DNA of 25,629 nucleotides from Allomyces macrogynus ATCC 38327. Lineage: Eukaryota; Blastocladiomycota; Blastocladiomycetes; Blastocladiales; Blastocladiaceae. The stretch is taken from contig GG745365.1 of assembly GCA_000151295.1 (NCBI GenBank), positions 511,693 through 537,321 of the forward strand, written 5' to 3'. A model generated the notes under the pieces. It was not told where the DNA came from. It worked only from the letters and a program-made list of their open reading frames with translations, and did no database searches. The position numbers and the translations under genes are program-made. Numbering within the stretch: the stretch's first letter is position 1; each line of letters begins with the position of its first letter. Positions 17,801-22,796 of the stretch are shown here, piece by piece.

Positions 17801-20800
17801 AGCCACTCCACCGCGGTCACCAGTCACTCGTCGTCGACCTCAAGCACCTCCACCTCGGCCACGAGCGCTTCTACGTCGGCCATGAGCGCGTCTGCGTCAG
17901 CGGCTTCTACGACGCCCATTTCGGTGGTTGGTTTCCGTGCGCCATCGCCTGACCGCCAGCTCCTGCAGCCTCTGAACCCGGCTGTGGCTGTCGTTTCGGG
18001 CGCTCTGACGCTGACCGCTGGGGGCGTCATGGATGCACATGGCGATCACGCCGACCAGGATGCGCTTTCTGATGCTGGCGCCGGGCAAGGCGACGCGTCG
18101 GCTGGCGAATCGCTGTTGGGAGTGACGCAGTTGGACGTGTCGTACGAGCAGAGCGTGTCGCGCGAGGAGAGCGTGTCGCGCGAGGAGAGCGTGTCGCGCG
18201 TGGAGAGCGTGTCGCTCGTTGAGGACGTCTTGCATGACGAGGACGTTTTGCGCCACGAGGATATTTCGCACGACGAGGAGGTCTTGCACGACGAGAGCGC
18301 TTCGCATAACGAGCTGGATCCGACTCGCGAGGTCGCCGAACTTGGCGCGCTCCCTGACGATCAGAGCACCGAACCGGACGTGCTTCCCACAGAGGTCGGC
18401 CAAGAAGGCCCGTTACACGGCGAGATTGCTGACCTGGAGCCACTGCTGGTTGCCGTCGCCGAGGAAGTCGCTCGCCGTGAGGTCGCCGACTCGCAAACCT
18501 CAGCAAGTGTTCTTGACGAGGACGTTGCGACGCCGCTCGAGCTGGAAGAGGAACAGTCTAGCGCCGACGACATGATCGCCGACGAGGCTGGGAGTGCCGA
18601 CGAGCTGTTGTTTGCCGACACGGCTGCAGTTTCAATGCTGGACCACGAGGACGCACGATTTGAGAGTTTGTCCACGCTCGACGCTCCTGACGCAAGTGCG
18701 GTCGATGAGGACGAACCCACACCTCGTCTTGAGCCAATCGAGCTCGAGGTGGGCGGCGCCGGCGACAATTCTTTGGCCCCCACATCGCCAGTTTTGGCCG
18801 ACGATGTTGCGCTCGTCCAAGACCAGTCGCCACTTGATGTCGACATCAGTGAGCCCACGACCGCTCCAGGCGACATCAAGGCGGTGCCGCTGCCCGCGCC
18901 GCTCGTCGCGGTCGATTCCGCTGTCGATTCCGATCTCTGGTCGGATCACTCAGAAACGACCAGGCTTGACTCGTACAACGACCTGCAAGTCAGCGAGACG
19001 CGCGTGGAGACGGCGGCCGACGCCGAACCCGTGCCGACTTCGATCGAGTCGGGCGTGGCCAGTGAGCGTTCCGAAGAGCTCAACTGCGCAACGCCCGTCC
19101 CGACGCACGCAGCCGTCACGATCGCATCTAGCGCCGACAAAGACGCGCTAGTCGAGGGAACGGAAATGGCACCGAGTTCTTTGTCGATCACCATCGCCCC
19201 AGCCCCCGTCCAAGTCGAAGGGCCAACGGCCCCAGCTCGTCTCGGCGCTCCTGACTGGGCGGCGATGAGTGCCGATCGGTGGATGCGCGCTACGGTTCCT
19301 ATGTTCAATGCTCCCAGCTCGCGGCCCGTCGTGCCTGATCAAGGTGCACCAGCCGCAGTGGAACCCGCGCCAACCACAATCGTGAGCAGCGAGCATCTCG
19401 CAAGCAAGGATTCGGTCGAAAACGCGACGACCGTGGAGACGGTTTCTACTCAGGCCGACGCTCAAGTGGTCGCCAAGGATGCTGCGACTAACCTGGTCGA
19501 CCAAATCGCCGCTGACCCCGTCCACCGCGCTGAGGGTTGGGGCACGGGTCGGTGGATGCACGGGAAGCTGCCCGCGATCAACGTGACCAGTTTGCCGCCC
19601 ATCGCAGTTGGTCGCGTCACGGCCGTCACGCAGCGTACCGAATCCGTGGAGTTTGCGCCTGCCATCGCCACCAGCCCGCGGTCCAGCAAGGACGCGATTT
19701 TCGCGACCGACGACGACGCCACCGACGATGAGGAGGTGATGCCGTCGACCGAGCCCAGTCTCGCGTCGGAGTTGAGCCACGCAGACACTGAGGACCAGGG
19801 TGACGACAGCAGCTCGATTGTCCCGAGTACGCGGCCGTCCCTGGATTCGCTCGCGTCCGACGCCGCACCGGCGTCGGCGGGCGACACCGCGGCGCTGTCG
19901 AAGCGCCTGTCCTTGTCGGCGATTTCGGCCACGTCGTCGTCGTCGGGATCGTCCAAGTTGCACGCCGGGCCGACTCAGAAGCGCGGCGGGAAGCGTGCGC
20001 CGAAGAAGAAGCACCGCAAGCACGATGGCCAGGAAACCCAAGTGCACGCGACCTCCACGCAGACGGCCAAGCATTCTTCGACGGTGCAAGCTGTTACGAC
20101 CACGTCCACCACTCAGTCGGTGAGCCGGCACACGTCGAGTTCTGGGTCGACCGCGAGTTCGGCATCAGAGCACGTCAAGCACGACGTTCCCGCGACCAGT
20201 GCGGCCAACGACACGGCTGACGCAAGCGCTGCCGACTCGACAAGCTGGAGCGTCATGAACACAGCCCGGTGGATGCGCTCGCAGATCCCGAAGCTCGAGG
20301 TGCCCAGTCTCCCGGCCATTGTGCCCGTTCGCCGCGCGTCGGTCCCGGAGCTCGCTCCGCCCACGACGGCGTCGCTCGAGTCCACGTTTTTCACGGAATC
20401 GGTCAAGGAGTTTGCCGGCAGCCCGCAGACCAGCCTGGCGACAAGTCGCGCACCCACCGAAGACGATCTCACCGAAAACGACGAGCTGGTGCCGTCCACG
20501 ACGCCGAGTCTCGCGTCGGAGCTGATCCACTCGGACAGTGACGAAGACGGGGAAGAGGAAAATGACCACGAGGCCACGCGACTGAGCGCGCGGCCGTCCA
20601 TGGACTCGCTCGCGTCCGACGCCACGTCGGCGGGTGCCGCCCCGCCGGCGACGCTCTCCAAGCGCCAGTCTTTGTCGGCGATTTCAGTCACGTCGTCGTC
20701 GGGTGGGTCGATCAAGCTGCACGCCGGGCCGATTCAGAAGCGCGGCGGGAAGCGCGTGCCCAAGAAGAAGCACCACAAGCACGACGGTCCCGAGCCGCAG

Positions 20801-21769
20801 GCGAGCGCGGCGAGCACGCAGCAGTCGTCAAACACGCGGCCGGTCGCGTCTGTGACCAGCAGTCGGCCCATCAGCCGGCGCACTTCGAGTTCCAACTTGG
20901 CCGCAAGTTTCGCGTCGGAGCGCGTCGACAACAACCAGTCAGTCGCTCCGGTGATCGGCGCAATGGACACGAGCGCTGCTCATGTCACCGACCAAACCTC
21001 GTCGAGTGTGGGTGGGTGGATGCGCTCCCGACTGTCGAGCCTCTCGTCGGTTGGTTCTCGTCGCGGCGCGCCCGTTCCGGGACTCACGTCCCCTACGGCT
21101 TACCATTTTGCACCGAGCGTGCAACCAGCCGACCAGGACGTGCCAAGCGATGCGACCGCGAATCTCGCATCAGATCTAATGGACCCCGTTCCCAGCCCGC
21201 AAGCCCCCGTGCCCGATGCCGTGGTGACCGCTTCGAACGTTGGCCTCTGGTCGTTCCTGTCGAAGCTGGCCCAAATCAAGCCCGCCGGCGTGGACTCGGA
21301 CCTGTCGGAGCCGACAGACCGTGTCGCTGTCGAGCCCGTGACCAGTGTGGATTCGGTCGACCAGCTCGCACCAGGTCCTGATGACGAGCCGGCCGCCGCC
21401 GCCGAGGAGGGGCTGGCATACGCTGCTGATGGCAAGTCGGCGGTTGTTACGGAGGCAAAATTGACGGTCGCTGCGGAGGAGGAGGCGACCGTGAAGGAGG
21501 CGACCGTGGAGGAGGAGGGGGGGTTGAGCGCAGAGGAGGAAGCGACAGTGGGGGAAGAGCTGGCCGCAGAGGAGGAGCCGACCGTGGAGGAAGAGCTGAC
21601 CACAGAAGAGGAGCCAACCATGGAGGAGGAGCCGATTGTGGAAGAGGAGCTGACCACCGAGAACGAGCAGATGGTCCATCCGAGGCCGAGTCGACAATCG
21701 CTGCCGAAATCGAGCCCGTGGTCCTTGCCCCCTACGAACCCGAGGCCACTGCCGCCGCCGACCAACTGA
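14870..21769 (+). CDS. Giant low-complexity repeat protein, segment 4
   Basis: A 2,299-codon open frame. Its first ATG is simply the first after the gap and is unlikely to be a true start, because homology to segment 1 begins upstream. Order: an acidic block like that of segment 1 (to ~16540); a Ser/Ala/Val block with ASPIIT/ASPVLD repeats (16640-16790), a DELLFAD motif, AMASPPAIRQPVEP, HSTT heptads and VPSPDRQ copy 4 (to ~18020); an array of ten hexapeptides (18134-18313); more acidic sequence with DELLFADTA; then from ~19250 repeated modules with a WMR motif, an acidic DDE patch, PSLASEL, LSKRxSLSAIS and a QKRGGKR basic cluster. A Glu-rich tail (21471-21670) follows. After ~21672 the frame yields atypical Pro-rich sequence to TGA 21767-21769, while another frame stays protein-like, so the true C-terminus lies further on. 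Function unknown. Confidence 0.72.
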   Translation: MICAGGAAELEFAARRVADALQIEAADASQVEEPDVATQIDDAALSVALGEFTDAPLGEDAELELSVNEAVYELQGEFDVVEDVSPAEVAVPEDIFDEAAGATTLDDATPASHDEALVHEASDASPDEDAVLETLFHVPVNASHGESVKAEVEALVVPQDELEQASDCSLNEGTETETLAHNTVAVSLGKGGEPDTLFHEVADAAPNEKDAAADTSLGEEDADMDVSQNEGSQHEAPEDDADAMHVVEAPLADGAEVAKAAQDESVVSETMFDEAVADEVASALHSESDEAADASSDDHIDPVPLQGEDAEHDLTDTPLGKDAADTSIGQGHDDKPALDQAFDTPLGQDADLDAEHEGRTEVVDEVHIEAAYESHDASHIEIVETQTTRDEPADVMHAENAELDAPSGEATDSPFAEENDVLVEEAADALHGEEQPLPIGLTELVTPVSESAKLFVSPSGIAEPDASFSQVDELTESVETTMIHESTKSSVFRSDVGKQEVLRNEHTQQDTLIVEDYHQDARHDVDVDLVTPVDTANDAFATSIEAELELSRVGDVSVAQASGAATIATASVADTMRPLSAMRGLDDAVDLDPASPIITATSPALASILPIPSAMSPALSAAVSPFLAAASPVLDAAVPDAGVVTKVLPDLALDADAEPKLAAAVVLNPQGTELPADSLSLSAETQMHSVAVGANAQVSFVEKATTIVASALSTIVDAITDAQQVFSPVLAIEAPTHLSQVGAGEYIAPADLVEPASVVVDSASVHVTHGITSEALITGAESAHQSHDDALTDLVASAIAASSTSSIQLVQVSTDSTSAQADSGLLTAMAPSSDLLEEDVVSLVDELLFADCVHFAPAASTAVAAVPIPAAAPFEPASTMFAMASPPAIRQPVEPVAAEPARSAPTQAEFVPHVDTVQADLAKVTFEQDEAQADDDASSTRDSASGSVRTASTMTTSRLSSLTRHSTTVAKHSTRIVSHSTAVTSHSSSTSSTSTSATSASTSAMSASASAASTTPISVVGFRAPSPDRQLLQPLNPAVAVVSGALTLTAGGVMDAHGDHADQDALSDAGAGQGDASAGESLLGVTQLDVSYEQSVSREESVSREESVSRVESVSLVEDVLHDEDVLRHEDISHDEEVLHDESASHNELDPTREVAELGALPDDQSTEPDVLPTEVGQEGPLHGEIADLEPLLVAVAEEVARREVADSQTSASVLDEDVATPLELEEEQSSADDMIADEAGSADELLFADTAAVSMLDHEDARFESLSTLDAPDASAVDEDEPTPRLEPIELEVGGAGDNSLAPTSPVLADDVALVQDQSPLDVDISEPTTAPGDIKAVPLPAPLVAVDSAVDSDLWSDHSETTRLDSYNDLQVSETRVETAADAEPVPTSIESGVASERSEELNCATPVPTHAAVTIASSADKDALVEGTEMAPSSLSITIAPAPVQVEGPTAPARLGAPDWAAMSADRWMRATVPMFNAPSSRPVVPDQGAPAAVEPAPTTIVSSEHLASKDSVENATTVETVSTQADAQVVAKDAATNLVDQIAADPVHRAEGWGTGRWMHGKLPAINVTSLPPIAVGRVTAVTQRTESVEFAPAIATSPRSSKDAIFATDDDATDDEEVMPSTEPSLASELSHADTEDQGDDSSSIVPSTRPSLDSLASDAAPASAGDTAALSKRLSLSAISATSSSSGSSKLHAGPTQKRGGKRAPKKKHRKHDGQETQVHATSTQTAKHSSTVQAVTTTSTTQSVSRHTSSSGSTASSASEHVKHDVPATSAANDTADASAADSTSWSVMNTARWMRSQIPKLEVPSLPAIVPVRRASVPELAPPTTASLESTFFTESVKEFAGSPQTSLATSRAPTEDDLTENDELVPSTTPSLASELIHSDSDEDGEEENDHEATRLSARPSMDSLASDATSAGAAPPATLSKRQSLSAISVTSSSGGSIKLHAGPIQKRGGKRVPKKKHHKHDGPEPQASAASTQQSSNTRPVASVTSSRPISRRTSSSNLAASFASERVDNNQSVAPVIGAMDTSAAHVTDQTSSSVGGWMRSRLSSLSSVGSRRGAPVPGLTSPTAYHFAPSVQPADQDVPSDATANLASDLMDPVPSPQAPVPDAVVTASNVGLWSFLSKLAQIKPAGVDSDLSEPTDRVAVEPVTSVDSVDQLAPGPDDEPAAAAEEGLAYAADGKSAVVTEAKLTVAAEEEATVKEATVEEEGGLSAEEEATVGEELAAEEEPTVEEELTTEEEPTMEEEPIVEEELTTENEQMVHPRPSRQSLPKSSPWSLPPTNPRPLPPPTN
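14881..14888 (+). repeat. G8 homopolymer beside the gap
   Basis: Eight Gs stand where the paralogous copy in segment 1 reads a mixed GACGAGGTC-like stretch. Its position ~60 bp from the gap suggests low-quality contig-end sequence. Confidence 0.7.
15780..15875 (+). repeat. 96-bp perfect repeat, copy 2
   Basis: Identical to 6441-6536 over its whole length, 9.3 kb away in the same orientation and reading phase. Confidence 0.93.
17762..17833 (+). repeat. HSTTxVS heptad array (segment 4)
   Basis: Units HSTTVAK, HSTRIVS and HSTAVTS at 21-nt spacing, then HSSS. It lies about 75 bp before VPSPDRQ copy 4. Confidence 0.88.
17907..18020 (+). repeat. VPSPDRQ block, copy 4
   Basis: Encodes TTPISVVGFRAPSPDRQ followed by a diverged NPAVAVVSGALTLTAG. 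It lacks the APFDEAADV and HGEVADPG part seen in copies 1 and 3, so the block is truncated or eroded here. Confidence 0.82.
18134..18313 (+). repeat. Tandem array of ten 18-bp (hexapeptide) units
   Basis: Ten in-frame 18-bp units without spacers. They grade from DVSYEQ through SVSREE (twice), SVSRVE and SVSLVE to DVLHDE, DVLRHE, DISHDE, EVLHDE and SASHNE. Units 2 and 3 are identical in DNA. The shared pattern is acidic/Ser-Val-Ser/Leu-x-x-Glu. The later units look like the elementary motif of the acidic blocks. Confidence 0.93.
19530..20040 (+). repeat. C-terminal WMR/KR module, copy 1
   Basis: Encodes GRWMHGKLP, a DDEEVMPSTEPSLASEL acidic-Ser motif, RPSLDSLASDA, LSKRLSLSAIS, KLHAGPTQKRGGKR and PKKKHRKHDG. 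The basic end resembles a nuclear-localisation or nucleic-acid-binding patch. A partial WMR unit also precedes it at about 19255-19310. Confidence 0.88.
20233..20800 (+). repeat. C-terminal WMR/KR module, copy 2
   Basis: Encodes STSWSVMNTARWMRSQIPKL, ENDELVPSTTPSLASEL, RPSMDSLASDA, LSKRQSLSAIS, KLHAGPIQKRGGKR and PKKKHHKHDG. The QKRGGKR codons lie 759 bp (253 codons) after those of copy 1. A partial GGWMRSRL unit follows at about 21010. Confidence 0.88.
21471..21670 (+). repeat. Glu-rich tandem tail
   Basis: Imperfect repeats of EEEPTVEEELTT type in DNA dominated by GAG and GAA codons. It lies directly upstream of the region where the reading frame breaks down. Confidence 0.85.
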
Positions 21770-21809
21770 CGCTCGCCACCGACGACACTCCGCCCCGCCG
21801 AAACCGACC

Positions 21810-22448
21810 ATGAAGGCCTGCTTGGCCGCGACCGAGCCCGGCGCTACCAACGACGCGAGCGCCGTCGACTCCACCGCCTGGAGCATCATGAACGCCGCAG
21901 GTGGATGCGCGCGCACCTGCCCAAGGTCGTACGTGCCGAGCCTGCCTGGCCGCCGTTCCTCGATTACGGAGCCCACGGCGCCCACGACTGGGTCGGACTC
22001 GACGAGCGTGCGGTCGCTCAAGCGCGTGTCGAGCCTGCGGTCGATCAAGTCGGCCGCGAGTAGCAGCAGCGTATGGTCCAGCCCGACCACAAGTTGCGCG
22101 ACCACCGACGACGACCTGATGGACGACGACGAATTAATGCCGTCGGCTGCGCCGAGTCTCGCGTCGTCGTCGCTGATTCACTCGGAAATCGAGGAGGACG
22201 AGGACGAGCACGAGCACGAGGCCGTGGGCCTGAGTGCGCGGCCGTCAGTGAACTCGCTCGCGCCAGACGACATTGCGCTGGCACCGGCCTCGCTCTCGAA
22301 GCGCCCGTCCTTGTCTGCGATTTCGATTTCTTCGTCGTCGGGCGGGTCGACCAAGTTGTCGCACGCCCCGATCCAGAAGCGCGGCGGGAAGCGCGCGCCG
22401 GTCAAGGGCAAGAAGGCTAAAGCCGCGCGCAAGTTAACGTCGAGTTGA
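21810..22448 (+). CDS. Giant low-complexity repeat protein, segment 5 (3' end)
   Basis: A 212-codon open frame in a different phase from segment 4, ending at TGA 22446-22448. It is a third copy of the WMR/KR module: STAWSIMNAA, DDDELMPSAAPSLAS, a Glu/His acidic patch, RPSVNSLAPDD, LSKRPSLSAIS, then PIQKRGGKRAP and a lysine-rich end. The WMR part is out of frame: RWMRAHLPKV is read only in another phase (about 21897-21930), between one missing and one extra base. The ATG at 21810 is therefore probably internal, and the piece is most likely the C-terminus of the giant gene. The lysine-rich end followed directly by a stop looks like a genuine terminus. An independent small gene is possible but less likely. 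Confidence 0.6.
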   Translation: MKACLAATEPGATNDASAVDSTAWSIMNAAGGCARTCPRSYVPSLPGRRSSITEPTAPTTGSDSTSVRSLKRVSSLRSIKSAASSSSVWSSPTTSCATTDDDLMDDDELMPSAAPSLASSSLIHSEIEEDEDEHEHEAVGLSARPSVNSLAPDDIALAPASLSKRPSLSAISISSSSGGSTKLSHAPIQKRGGKRAPVKGKKAKAARKLTSS

Positions 22449-22483
22449 GATTGATTTTGTTCTCTTTTGATTGATTTTGTTCT
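22449..22483. repeat. 15-bp direct repeat in 3' UTR
   Basis: GATTGATTTTGTTCT occurs at 22449-22463 and again at 22469-22483, a 20-bp spacing, directly after the stop codon of segment 5. It is U-rich in the sense RNA and might take part in 3'-end formation. Confidence 0.85.
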
Positions 22484-22796
22484 GTTCTTGCTTTCGCATT
22501 GTTCACATTGTGCCATACATTTGGACACACTTGCCAATCGCCACCAATCACCAGTCGCAAGAAATTGTTTTTCCTCGTTCATGGATGATGGCCGCGCTGC
22601 GACAGCAGGAACAGGACAGGAAACGATTCGCAATGCTCACCAACCAACCTAGCAGAACCAAGAAAAAACATCGAATCAAGCACGCTCTGTTCATAATCAT
22701 GTCCACACTGAACGACACGCATCAATCCACCAAAAAATGCTCGGCGCGACTCTCCTCCGCTCGCCCCTGCTCTTCTCCACCTTCCTCCAACGCACC
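22449..22796. other. Spacer between convergent genes
   Basis: The 348 bp are clearly AT-richer than the surroundings and hold the 3' UTRs of the giant gene (+) and of the UBR ligase (-). T-rich runs lie just after 22448 and A-rich runs at 22660-22740, as expected for transcripts ending from both sides. No canonical AATAAA is seen on either strand and no conserved ORF is present. Confidence 0.75.

Noticed and set aside
18134..18313. CRISPR-like or satellite array
   Set aside because: Units are contiguous, 18 bp, in codon phase and graded in sequence, with no unique spacers; it is a coding tandem repeat in a eukaryotic gene.
3017..21769. Bacterial-type adhesin or transferred prokaryotic gene
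   Set aside because: Composition and codon use match the neighbouring eukaryotic genes, and intron-like signals flank and interrupt the region. No signal peptide, anchor or known adhesin repeat is seen.
21674..21815. Intron joining segment 4 to segment 5
   Set aside because: A CTGAC motif is present, but the acceptor is a weak AAG and the interval contains a long protein-like frame with GC-rich third positions. Frame shifts explain the region better, so the intron was kept only as an alternative.
3017..22448. Transposable element
   Set aside because: No transposase, reverse transcriptase, integrase, terminal repeats or target-site duplication is visible; repeats are internal coding modules.
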